DNA from: Arthrobacter sp. ok362
GTDB lineage: Bacteria > Actinomycetota > Actinomycetes > Actinomycetales > Micrococcaceae
Reading direction: 5' to 3'
DNA length: 64,000 bases
Assembly: GCF_900102785.1 (NCBI RefSeq)
Contig: NZ_FNGC01000013.1
Coordinates: 1-64,000 of the forward strand
The position numbers and the translations under genes were made by a program. Under the pieces are notes generated by a model, which was not told the origin of the DNA, ran no database searches, and was given only the letters and a program-made list of their open reading frames with translations. Of the stretch, positions 19,469 through 28,089 are shown one piece after another. Position 1 is the first letter of the stretch; each line of letters starts with the position of its first letter.

Positions 19469-20098
19469 ATGACTCAGGAACCTGATCAGTTGCCGGCGCC
19501 GGATGCCGGATCCACCCTGCCCGCCGGATCCACGGGAACCGGTTCAAAGCAGGGAACCCGCCCGCGCGCCGGCGTGCCCGTCTGGCGCATCGGCAAGCCT
19601 GACGCCTTTCTGGCCGCCGCCGTCGACGTCGCCCGCACCGCCGTGGAAAGCATTGCCCCCGCCGAGCAGATCGGCGAGCACATCGGTGCCCGCAGCGAAG
19701 GCGACCGCCTGGTGACCCACCTCTTCGAATCCAGGCTGCCCGGGTATCTGGGCTGGCAGTGGTACGCCGTGCTGACACGCAACTCGCGGTCCAAGGTGGT
19801 CACGGTGGACGAACTGGGCCTCCTGCCCTCCGACGACTCCATCCTGGCGCCGGCCTGGATTCCGTGGGCTGAGCGGGTCCGCCCCGAAGACGCACAGGCT
19901 GACGACGCCGCCGACGAGGCGCCCGGGTCCGAAACGCCGTCGCAGGCATCCGACGCCGGTACGCAGAATGCTGCCGAGACCGATGCTTCCGAGTCCGATG
20001 CAGCCGAGTCCGGCGCCGCCGAGTCCGGCGCCGCCGAGTCCGACGCCGACGAGTCCGATGCCGCCGAGCGGGAACGCTCCGCGGACGAGGCCGACTAG
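19469..20098 (+). CDS. DUF3027 family protein with acidic repeat tail
   Basis: A 209-residue cytoplasmic protein. A variable N-terminal tail (1-37) precedes the DUF3027 core (about 38-135) with WRIGKPDAFLAAAVDVARTA, IGEHIGARSEGDRLVTHLFE, PGYLGWQWYAVLTRN and VTVDELGLLPSDDSILAPAW. After the core comes an acidic, low-complexity tail with units such as ESGAAESGAAESDADESDAA. The ATG at 19469 is 8 bases after the cold-shock gene; both are likely one transcript. Function of DUF3027 is unknown; its constant link to a cold-shock protein suggests RNA or expression-related work, which is an inference. The tail repeats are short, likely to vary in copy number between strains. Confidence 0.87.
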   Translation: MTQEPDQLPAPDAGSTLPAGSTGTGSKQGTRPRAGVPVWRIGKPDAFLAAAVDVARTAVESIAPAEQIGEHIGARSEGDRLVTHLFESRLPGYLGWQWYAVLTRNSRSKVVTVDELGLLPSDDSILAPAWIPWAERVRPEDAQADDAADEAPGSETPSQASDAGTQNAAETDASESDAAESGAAESGAAESDADESDAAERERSADEAD

Positions 20099-20142
20099 CG
20101 GTTGAAAACGTCCGGGAGCGTGTCGGGGGAGGGCTGGGGCTG

Positions 20143-21474
20143 ATGTCCACGTTCAAGTCCCTGCACATCCTGAACTACCGCATCTGGTTCCTCGGTGCGT
20201 TCATCTCCAACATTGGCACCTGGATGCAGCGCACCGCCCAGGACTGGCTGGTGTTCGCCCACCTGACGGCGCACGATGCCGGGGCTGTGGGGGTCACGAT
20301 GGCGCTGCAGTTGGGCCCGCAGCTCTTCCTGGCGCCCGTGGCCGGACTGCTCGCCGATCGCTTCAACCGTAAGCGGCTCCTGGTGCTGACCCAGTCCGCA
20401 ATGGCGCTCCTGAGCGCCGGACTGGGCATCCTGGTGGTCTTTGGCGCGGCCCAACTCTGGCAGGTCTACGCTTTCGCCCTACTGCTCGGGGTGGTCTCCG
20501 CGCTGGACGCTCCCGTGCGGCAGACGTTCGTCTCGGAACTGGTCCAGGACGACTACCTCCCCAATGCCGTGGCCCTCAACAGCGCTTCCTTCAACGTCGC
20601 CCGGATGATCGGCCCGGCAGTCGCCGGCGTGCTCACTGCCGTTGTCGGGCCCGGCTGGGTCTTCCTCATCAACACGCTCACCTTCGTGGCCATGTTGCTG
20701 AGCCTGGCGAAAATCCCGGCCGCGTCGCTGCGGCGGCTGCCGCGGGCACGGGCGGGCAAGGGCAGGATCCGGGAGGGTCTGCGCTATGTCAGGTTCCGTC
20801 CGGACCTCGTCGTGGTGCTCGTGGCGATCTTCATTGTGGGAACCCTGGGGCTGAATTTCGCCCTGTTTATCGCGGCCATGGTGGGTACGGAATTCGGCCT
20901 TGACGCGGGGGCCTTCGGCCTGATGAATTCGATCATGGCCATCGGTTCCGTCGCCGGCGCGCTGTTGTCCGCCGGTCGCGGCAAGCCACGCCTGCGGGTC
21001 ATCTTCGGGGCGGCCGGGGCCTTCGGCGTGACCGCGGGCATCGCCGCGATGGCCCCAAACTACTTCTGGTACGGCGTCGCACTGGTGCCCGTGGGGCTGT
21101 TCGCGATCACCATGATGACGAGCGCCAACGGGTACGTCCAGACCACCACGGACCCCGTAATGCGCGGCCGGGTGATGGCCCTCTACATGGCAATTTTCAT
21201 GGGCGGCACCCCCATTGGCGCCCCGCTCGTCGGCTGGGTGGCAAACACCGCCGGCCCCCGCTGGTCCATGGCGGTGGCGGCGGGCGCCGGCCTGCTGGCG
21301 GCCCTGATCGGACTGGTGTGGATCATCCGGGCCAGGCACCTGCGGCTCCACTTCAACCGCCGCGCGCGCGGGCTGCGGTACTTCCGCGTCGAAAGCGGGA
21401 CCGCCGCGGCCGGCGCCAGCCCGGGTTCCCAGCCGGGTTCTCAGCAGGATGCGCAGACGGGCGGACCTGCCTGA
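20143..21474 (+). CDS. MFS transporter (EntS/MFS_3 type exporter)
   Basis: A 443-residue major facilitator with about 12 hydrophobic helices. The N-terminal half begins FKSLHILNYRIWFLGAFISN and NIGTWMQRTAQDWLV, and the loop between TM2 and TM3 carries the family motif A form GLLADRFNRKRLL; ALDAPVRQTFVSELV and LNSASFNVARMIGPAVAGVL are typical of the MFS_3/EntS-like exporters. The C-terminal half ends in a basic Arg-rich and then Gly/Ser/Gln-rich tail. The ATG at 20143 follows GGGGGAGGG (20124-20132). Substrate is unknown; relatives export siderophores or drugs. A DtxR-type regulator lies 1.5 kb away, but no shared operator was found here. Confidence 0.9.
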   Translation: MSTFKSLHILNYRIWFLGAFISNIGTWMQRTAQDWLVFAHLTAHDAGAVGVTMALQLGPQLFLAPVAGLLADRFNRKRLLVLTQSAMALLSAGLGILVVFGAAQLWQVYAFALLLGVVSALDAPVRQTFVSELVQDDYLPNAVALNSASFNVARMIGPAVAGVLTAVVGPGWVFLINTLTFVAMLLSLAKIPAASLRRLPRARAGKGRIREGLRYVRFRPDLVVVLVAIFIVGTLGLNFALFIAAMVGTEFGLDAGAFGLMNSIMAIGSVAGALLSAGRGKPRLRVIFGAAGAFGVTAGIAAMAPNYFWYGVALVPVGLFAITMMTSANGYVQTTTDPVMRGRVMALYMAIFMGGTPIGAPLVGWVANTAGPRWSMAVAAGAGLLAALIGLVWIIRARHLRLHFNRRARGLRYFRVESGTAAAGASPGSQPGSQQDAQTGGPA

Positions 21475-21540
21475 AACGACGGCGGGCGCCGCCACGGCCT
21501 GGGTTCTAATAGGCCGTGACGACGCCGCCGGACGCTGAGG

Positions 21541-23032
<1,492 letters not shown>

Positions 23033-23728
23033 ATGACGGATCTGATCGATACCACGGAGATGTATCTTCGGACCATCCTGGAACTTGAAGAAGAAAACAT
23101 CGTTGCACTCCGCGCCCGCATCGCCGAACGGCTCCGCCACTCCGGCCCCACCGTTTCCCAGACCATCGGCCGCATGGAGCGGGACGGGCTTGTGGTTGTT
23201 TCGGGCGACCGGCACCTTGAGCTGACCGAAACTGGGCGCAAACGCGCAATCGGCGTCATGCGCAAGCACCGCCTCGCGGAACGGCTGCTCGCAGACGTGA
23301 TCGGACTCGACTGGGCCTACGTCCATGAGGAAGCGTGCCGCTGGGAGCACGTCATGAGCGAACGGGTCGAGCGCCGAATCTTTGAGATGCTCAACCACCC
23401 GACGGTTTCGCCCTACGGAAACCCCATTCCGGGGCTTGCGGATCTTGGCGGCATTGCCAATGGCGCTCCCGCTGACAGGGCCGTGAACCTGCTCGAGGCC
23501 ATGGCCGGCTACGGTGCTGATTCGCGGATCACGGTCAACCGGCTCGCGGAGCCGATCCAGGTGGAGCCGGAGCTTCTGGCCCAGCTCGACGAGGGCGGAA
23601 TCCGCCCTGGTGCGCTTCTCTCGCTGGAGCGGGTGGGGGAGTACATTTCGGTCCGCGTCCCCGACATCGAGGGTGCCCTGGAGCTTCCGCCCGAGGTGGC
23701 CGCGCACGTCTTTGTAACAGTCGCCTGA
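23033..23728 (+). CDS. ideR: DtxR-family metal-dependent repressor (IdeR/DtxR type)
   Basis: Iron-responsive transcriptional repressor of 231 residues. The winged-helix N-terminal domain begins MTDLIDTTEMYLRTILELEE with recognition helix GPTVSQTIGRMERDGL. All metal ligands fall at the DtxR/IdeR numbering: Met10, Cys102, Glu105, His106 for the primary site and His79, Glu83, His98 for the ancillary site. The dimerisation domain contains HPTVSPYGNPIPG, and an SH3/FeoA-like C-terminal domain (about 150-231) is present. This pattern argues for an iron sensor rather than an MntR-type manganese sensor, although iron versus manganese preference is not proven. Possible targets in the window include the siderophore-interacting reductase at 3836-4675, but no box was confirmed there. 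Confidence 0.92.
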   Translation: MTDLIDTTEMYLRTILELEEENIVALRARIAERLRHSGPTVSQTIGRMERDGLVVVSGDRHLELTETGRKRAIGVMRKHRLAERLLADVIGLDWAYVHEEACRWEHVMSERVERRIFEMLNHPTVSPYGNPIPGLADLGGIANGAPADRAVNLLEAMAGYGADSRITVNRLAEPIQVEPELLAQLDEGGIRPGALLSLERVGEYISVRVPDIEGALELPPEVAAHVFVTVA

Positions 23729-23789
23729 CCAGCCACAACGTGCCGGACATGGGACGACCCATGAGTTCTTCACAATAGCGATTACGGAT

Positions 23790-23819
23790 TTATCACCGGG
23801 CGGCTTAATCCCCTATAGT
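23790..23819 (+). promoter_or_regulatory. Predicted promoter for riboswitch 1
   Basis: TTATCA (23790-23795) and TATAGT (23814-23819) with an 18-base spacer, placed just before the leader that folds as the first c-di-AMP riboswitch. Transcription would begin near 23826. Confidence 0.5.
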
Positions 23820-23864
23820 TAGTGGCCAGTACCGATACCAAAGCGTTACCTGATCCGAAGCCGA

Positions 23865-24090
23865 GCCCTGCCAGCGGATCAGTCGCAGAACCACCTCCTG
23901 GCAGGGGCGGGGGAACCACTTTCGGCTGCTGCTTCAGCAGCCTTGGGGTGAAGTCCGTTAGCGGCAAGCTGCTTCCACCGAAGGATCCCCCTGGGATACC
24001 CCTGTGCCTCGCTGCTTGCAGCGGCGGACCGGGTCTTTGATCTCTCTGACCCGAATCCGACAGCTAACTTCGCAGGCTATTCCAGAGAGG
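23865..24090 (+). promoter_or_regulatory. c-di-AMP riboswitch (ydaO/yuaA type), copy 1
   Basis: Leader RNA of the ydaO class, which binds cyclic di-AMP and usually turns expression off when the ligand is high. Conserved blocks are present in order: GGCAGGGGCGGGGGAACC (23900-23917), a short hairpin of GGCTGCTGCTTCAGCAGCC type, TTGGGGTGAA (23942-23951), and the terminal block CCCGAATCCGACAGCTAAC then TTCGCAGG (24050-24076). The M23 peptidase starts 10 bases after the end. In actinobacteria this class typically controls cell-wall hydrolases and resuscitation factors, which fits. Confidence 0.92.
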
Positions 24091-24100
24091 AACCGTTCTT

Positions 24101-24922
24101 TTGACCACCCAGACCGCCAGGGGCCGTCGCCGCGCGACCGGTCCCTCTCCGGAGCCGCGTCCCGTCGTCGCGCACATGGCCGAACGCCCGCGCGACCCGC
24201 ACCGCGATGAACGGCGTCGCCGGCGCAGTCCGTTCCGTCAGGTAACGGAGTTTGCTGCGGCCAGCGGAGTTGGGCAGAAGGCCGGGATCGCACTGGCCGC
24301 AACTGGGTTGGTTCTCACCGTGACGGTCCCCGTCACGAGCCCGGTGATGGCCTCCAATATGGGGGGATCCGGCGCTCTCTCCGCTGCCGTGCAGCCTGAC
24401 GTCACGGCGGCCGCGGGCGCAAAGGTCGACTTCAGCCGCACAGCCGTCACCACGAAGGGCGATCCGGACGGGAAGCTCAAGCAGCTGCTGAGCGCCCAGT
24501 CTGTGGGCAGCATCACCCGCGCGGCATCTGCAGGCACCCTTGGCCCGCCGCTGGATCATCTGGTCACCGCCTCGCCGTTCGGCTACCGCGTCAGCCCCAT
24601 CACCGGGGGCGCGGGGGAGTTCCACCGCGGCCAGGATTTCGCTGCCCAGTGCGGCACGGCGGTCCATGCAGCCGCCAGCGGCACCGTGACATTCAACGGA
24701 TGGCATCCCTTCGGCGGTGGAAACCGCGTGGTCATCGACCACGGCAACGGCCTGGAGACCACGTACAACCACCTGTCCTCGGCCTCGGTCAAGGTCGGCC
24801 AGAAAGTATCGCGCGGTGACGTCATCGCGATGAGCGGGACCACCGGCGCCTCCACGGGCTGCCACCTTCACTTTGAAGTGATGGTTAACGGCGACGTCGT
24901 TGACCCCCTCGGCTGGCTCTAA
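24101..24922 (+). CDS. M23-family peptidoglycan endopeptidase (LytM-like)
   Basis: Predicted secreted or membrane-anchored zinc endopeptidase cleaving peptidoglycan peptides. The 273-residue product has a very basic, Arg-rich cytoplasmic tail (1-60), a hydrophobic segment (about 61-84) that may be a signal or anchor, a linker, and an M23 domain (about 150-270) with the zinc ligands His175 and Asp179 in EFHRGQDF and the HxH motif at His255-His257 in GCHLHFEV. The TTG at 24101 follows AGAGAGG with 10 bases spacing, directly after the c-di-AMP riboswitch. Control by c-di-AMP links wall cleavage to osmotic and envelope state. A similar architecture is repeated by the NlpC/P60 gene downstream. Confidence 0.9.
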   Translation: MTTQTARGRRRATGPSPEPRPVVAHMAERPRDPHRDERRRRRSPFRQVTEFAAASGVGQKAGIALAATGLVLTVTVPVTSPVMASNMGGSGALSAAVQPDVTAAAGAKVDFSRTAVTTKGDPDGKLKQLLSAQSVGSITRAASAGTLGPPLDHLVTASPFGYRVSPITGGAGEFHRGQDFAAQCGTAVHAAASGTVTFNGWHPFGGGNRVVIDHGNGLETTYNHLSSASVKVGQKVSRGDVIAMSGTTGASTGCHLHFEVMVNGDVVDPLGWL

Positions 24923-24970
24923 AAGACGATGGACCGCTCTCAAGTTCTTATGACACGCCGTGATCCGAAT

Positions 24971-24999
24971 GTGACATTGGGTCTGGACTGCTGTAGGGT
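24971..24999 (+). promoter_or_regulatory. Predicted promoter for riboswitch 2
   Basis: GTGACA (24971-24976) and TAGGGT (24994-24999) with a 17-base spacer, just downstream of the M23 gene stop and about 50-90 bases before the second c-di-AMP riboswitch. It implies that the second unit has its own promoter. Confidence 0.5.
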
Positions 25000-25049
25000 T
25001 TGAAGCACGCCAACTTTTCCGAAGTTGGCGCTCTTGAGTGGATTGCCTA

Positions 25050-25228
25050 GCTCTGCCACCGCTCAAGGTCCGTTCGCATGACATCGTCTGGCAGGGGCGG
25101 GGGAACCATTTTTGGCCTTCGAAAGAAGGCCTTGGGGTTAAGTCGCAAAGCTTCCCAGGAAGCAGCGCGGCCGGGTGACTCCCATCCGAATCCGACAGCT
25201 CACCTCGTAGGCATTGGGAGAGGCTACT
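25050..25228 (+). promoter_or_regulatory. c-di-AMP riboswitch (ydaO/yuaA type), copy 2
   Basis: Second ydaO-class leader. It shares with copy 1 the exact block GGCAGGGGCGGGGGAACC (25090-25107), a hairpin GGCCTTCGAAAGAAGGCC, TTGGGGTTAA (25132-25141), and the terminal block ATCCGAATCCGACAGCTCAC then CTCGTAGGC (25184-25213). It is followed immediately by a 62-residue ORF and then by the NlpC/P60 gene. Confidence 0.92.
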
Positions 25229-25231
25229 TTC

Positions 25232-25420
25232 GTGTCTTCACGCCACTATTCTGCGCGCATGCGCACCGGCGAGGCTCTTTCGAGCCCGCTGGAATCCACA
25301 TCACGTGCCGCCCTTGCCGGCGCCCGGATTGGATCACGTTCCGCAGGCTCATTCTCTACCGAGCCCGGACAGCATGCAGTTTCCGCTTTTGGCGCGTCTT
25401 CGCAGTACACCCTTCGCTAA
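25232..25420 (+). CDS. Small unrecognised ORF directly after c-di-AMP riboswitch 2
   Basis: An open frame of 62 codons from GTG 25232, opening 4-10 bases after the riboswitch and 10-12 bases after GGGAGAGG (25216-25223), which could serve as ribosome site. The product starts MSSRHYSARMRTGEAL and is Ser/Arg/Ala-rich with no membrane helix or signal peptide. The NlpC/P60 gene begins 102 bases later with its own ribosome site. Either this is a genuine small protein, a leader peptide that couples the switch to the hydrolase, or chance coding in the leader. The fact that the riboswitch expression platform feeds into this start, not into the hydrolase start, supports translation. Confidence 0.5.
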   Translation: MSSRHYSARMRTGEALSSPLESTSRAALAGARIGSRSAGSFSTEPGQHAVSAFGASSQYTLR

Positions 25421-25522
25421 GTAACCCATTTCGGGGCGATCCGGCGTACCCCCAAGATGCCGGAGCGTCCTCAGCCCGTGCCCAAAAGCGCGCGGCCCAA
25501 GGATCACGAAAGAGAGAACTGA

Positions 25523-26281
25523 ATGACTACTCGTGCAACCGTTGCACGGCACCGCGCCGAGGTCACCAAGACCAACTCGCTGGCTGTTATTGCCAAGGCT
25601 GTAGGCGACAACGCCGGCGGCATGGGCCGTCAGGCCGCGGTCATCGCCGCAGCTTCCGGTCTGGTTCTGACCAGCGGAATCGCAGCCAACGCTGCTGAGA
25701 CCAATGTTCAGCGCGAATCCACCTCCGCTTCGGCCCTGGAAGTCCAGTCCACTGCTCCGGCCACCATCTCGGCCGCTTCCACCATCGCGATCTCCTACGA
25801 GAAGCCCGCTGTGACCACGTCGCCGGCTCCCGTCGTCGAGGCTCCCAAGCCCGTCGTGAAGGTCCAGGATTCCACGGCCACCCGCGCCGGTGGCACCGAG
25901 CTCGGCGTCAGCGGCGGCGTCGCTGCCCAGGCGCCCGCCGGCATCGGAAGCGGCGCCGGCGCGACCATCGCCGCCGCTGCCTACGCACAGATCGGCGTGG
26001 CGCAGGACTGCACCGCCCTCGCCACCAACGCCCTGGCCGCGGCTGGCATCCACTACCACGGCTGGCCGGCAGGTTACCTGTCCCTCGGCCGCACCGTGAG
26101 CGCCGCCGAGGCACGCCCGGGCGACCTCGCCTACTACCAGAACGGCGGCGTGGGCATGGCTCACATCGCGGTCTACGTCGGCAACGGCATGGCAGTCCAC
26201 GGCGGCTGGAACGGCGGCACCACCGCGCTGTACAGCGTAAACGTCGGTTCCGGCCCGGTCTTCATCCGCGTCGGCGGCTAG
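25523..26281 (+). CDS. NlpC/P60-family peptidoglycan hydrolase
   Basis: Predicted secreted cysteine peptidase cutting cell-wall stem peptides. The 252-residue product has a basic N-terminus, a hydrophobic signal segment (about 37-58, AAVIAAASGLVLTSGIAANA), a long Ala/Thr/Pro/Val linker, and an NlpC/P60 domain (about 145-252) with Cys163 (AQDCTALATNAL), His214 (GMAHIAVYVG) and a third polar residue near His226. The usual YxWGG before the Cys is replaced by YAQIGVAQ, a variant seen in actinobacterial members. The ATG at 25523 follows AAGAGAGAACTGA. It lies downstream of the second c-di-AMP riboswitch and is closed by a strong terminator. Confidence 0.9.
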   Translation: MTTRATVARHRAEVTKTNSLAVIAKAVGDNAGGMGRQAAVIAAASGLVLTSGIAANAAETNVQRESTSASALEVQSTAPATISAASTIAISYEKPAVTTSPAPVVEAPKPVVKVQDSTATRAGGTELGVSGGVAAQAPAGIGSGAGATIAAAAYAQIGVAQDCTALATNALAAAGIHYHGWPAGYLSLGRTVSAAEARPGDLAYYQNGGVGMAHIAVYVGNGMAVHGGWNGGTTALYSVNVGSGPVFIRVGG

Positions 26282-26304
26282 GCAAGACCACCAGCAACCT
26301 TCGA

Positions 26305-26334
26305 AAGACCCCCGCCTCTTGGCGGGGGTCTTTT
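26305..26334 (+). terminator. Rho-independent terminator after NlpC/P60 gene
   Basis: Perfect 12-bp stem AAGACCCCCGCC / GGCGGGGGTCTT with loop TCTT, followed by TT and GCG. Confidence 0.92.
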
Positions 26335-26502
26335 GCGTTGCCGCGCAGTGAACTTTTCGCGCTGAGGACACCGCCGGTGAAAAAATATTCGGTGATCTGG
26401 CACCTGAGTGTTTACTCTTGTGTTGTCGATCCATAGCCCGACCATGCAGAGGGCAGCCGGCCCTCGTGCCGCTGGCGGGTGCGGCCGTGAAGAGGTATGC
26501 GG

Positions 26503-27003
26503 ATGCGCACTCTCGTTCTGAATGCTGGATATGAACCCCTGGCGGTCATCACCTTCCGCCGGGCGCTCGTCCTTGTCCTAACCGGAAAGGCCAGCGTGGT
26601 GGCCGAAGGGGACGACCCCGTTGTCGGCCCCCAGGACATTCTGGGCCGCCCGTCCGTGATCCTGCTGAACCGCTACATCCGGCCGAGGTACAACGCCATG
26701 ACAGCGGTGAGCCGCCGCGGCGTGCTCCGCCGCGATGCCCACCGCTGCGCCTACTGCGGCAAGGCTGCCCACACCATCGACCACGTCCAGCCAAAATCCC
26801 GGGGCGGGGCCGATTCCTGGGAGAATCTGGTGGCGGCGTGCCTGCGGTGCAACAACGCCAAGAGCGATCACACGCCGGCGGAGATGGGTTGGAAGATCGG
26901 CTTTGTTCCGGGCCCGCCAAAGGGCGCCATCTGGCAGATCAAGGAACTCGAGAAGCCGACTCCGGCCTGGGATCCGTTCCTGCTGCCTGAATCAGCGGCC
27001 TGA
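26503..27003 (+). CDS. HNH endonuclease family protein
   Basis: A 166-residue protein with an HNH nuclease domain (about 70-125). The metal-binding CxxC pairs are CAYCG and CLRCN, with the catalytic/metal histidine in TIDHVQPKSRGG and the Asn in ENLVAACLRCNNAKSDHTP. The N-terminal part (MRTLVLNAGYEPLAVITFRRAL, then VVAEGDDPVVGPQ) is the conserved lead of a chromosomal HNH family widespread in actinobacteria, not a phage or restriction gene. The ATG at 26503 has AGAGG 7 bases upstream and is preferred over the ATG at 26497. Cellular role unknown; isolated between the hydrolase terminator and mobA. Confidence 0.93.
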   Translation: MRTLVLNAGYEPLAVITFRRALVLVLTGKASVVAEGDDPVVGPQDILGRPSVILLNRYIRPRYNAMTAVSRRGVLRRDAHRCAYCGKAAHTIDHVQPKSRGGADSWENLVAACLRCNNAKSDHTPAEMGWKIGFVPGPPKGAIWQIKELEKPTPAWDPFLLPESAA

Positions 27004-27102
27004 ACTGCCGGCTGAATTGCTGCCGGGCACGCCACGCCCAATTCGGCGGCAGCCGGCGCCGCGCTGATTCGTCGGCAGCCCGTCCCGGGCTAGGCTGGAC
27101 CG

Positions 27103-27780
27103 GTGGAGTTCGATGCCATCATTCTCGCCGGGGGACGGTCCTCCCGCCTGGGCGGCGTGCCCAAATCCGGGCTGATCTACGACGGCGCCACCCTCCTTGA
27201 GCGGTCACTGCGCGCCGCGGGCGCGGCGGGGCGCACCGTCGTCGTCGGACCTGACCCCGGGGACCTGCCCGACGGCGTGCTGACCTGCCGGGAAGAGCCG
27301 CCCTTCGCCGGGCCAGCCGCGGCCATCGCCGCGGGACTGGCCGCGCTGGCCGTTGACCAGGCCGGCGGGCACGAAGCAGCGGCGCCGGCGCCGTTTACCC
27401 TGGTCCTTGCCTGTGACATGCCGCGCTCGGCCGAGGCGGTCCGCGCCCTGGCCGAATCGCTGGCCGCCTCTGTTGCACTGGTGCCAGAACGGAACGGGGG
27501 CGACGGGGTCATGGCCGTCTCGGCCGATGGCCGGAAGCAGCCGCTCGCGGGGTTTTATGGCACGGCTGCGCTACAACGTTGTGTTGCGGACGCCGCGGGC
27601 AGGGGCGGGCTGGAAAACGCGTCGGTCTTCGCCCTTCTTGCTAGGCTGGACGTGCGGGAAGTTCGCGTTCCCCCCGGTTCCACGGATGATGTCGACACCT
27701 GGGATGACGCGTCCGCATTAGGGGTATCCGGGAGGATTCCAGACCGCGGTCCGGGCTCCGGTCCGGAACTCCGCAGCTGA
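27103..27780 (+). CDS. mobA: Molybdenum cofactor guanylyltransferase-like protein
   Basis: Nucleotidyltransferase of the MobA family that joins GMP to molybdopterin to make MGD. The 225-residue product has the signature ILAGGRSSRLGGVPKSGLIY, the DMP-equivalent metal site in LACDMPRSAEAV, and QPLAGFYG near the substrate pocket. A GTG at 27103 starts the family motif at residue 2. It heads the molybdenum unit DUF6457-moeA, with fdhD just beyond, so a role in a molybdenum formate dehydrogenase-type enzyme is likely. MobA is distinguished from MocA-type cytidylyltransferases only by context here. Confidence 0.88.
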   Translation: MEFDAIILAGGRSSRLGGVPKSGLIYDGATLLERSLRAAGAAGRTVVVGPDPGDLPDGVLTCREEPPFAGPAAAIAAGLAALAVDQAGGHEAAAPAPFTLVLACDMPRSAEAVRALAESLAASVALVPERNGGDGVMAVSADGRKQPLAGFYGTAALQRCVADAAGRGGLENASVFALLARLDVREVRVPPGSTDDVDTWDDASALGVSGRIPDRGPGSGPELRS

Positions 27781-27801
27781 ACTCGACCATGGAGGCAAAC
27801 G

Positions 27802-28089
27802 GTGAAAAGCCAGGATGAAACGCTGGAAGACTGGTGCCGTGCCCTGCTCCAGGCCCTGGAGCTGGAAGACGTTGAGATTGACGTGAACGAGGTTCTCGCA
27901 CTGGCCGGGGTGGCCGCCCACTCCGTGGTGCGCCCGGCGGCGCCGCTGACCACGTTCATTGCCGGCTTTGCCGCCGGTCTGGCCTCCGGCTCGGGGCAGG
28001 CCACGGACTCCGTATCCATGGAGGCCGCGATGGCGGTGGCGCGCCGGCTCGCCAAGGACTACGCAGCCGCCGAAGCTTCCGGGGCATGA
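27802..28089 (+). CDS. DUF6457 family small protein (molybdenum-cluster associated)
   Basis: A 95-residue acidic helical protein. It begins LEDWCRALLQALELEDVEID, has a middle NEVLALAGVAAHSVVRPAAPLTTFIAGFAAGL helix pair and ends in MAVARRLAKDYAAAE. This matches the DUF6457 family found between molybdenum-cofactor genes in actinobacteria. GTG start at 27802, AGGAGG-like GGAGG in the spacer; its stop overlaps the moeA start by 4 bases (28086-28089), so it is translationally coupled to moeA. Role unknown; coupling suggests assistance to MoeA or the cofactor enzyme. Confidence 0.8.
   Translation: MKSQDETLEDWCRALLQALELEDVEIDVNEVLALAGVAAHSVVRPAAPLTTFIAGFAAGLASGSGQATDSVSMEAAMAVARRLAKDYAAAEASGA

Noticed and set aside
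26503..27003. Homing or restriction HNH nuclease
   Set aside because: The N-terminal lead is that of a conserved chromosomal family; there is no intein, intron or methylase context.
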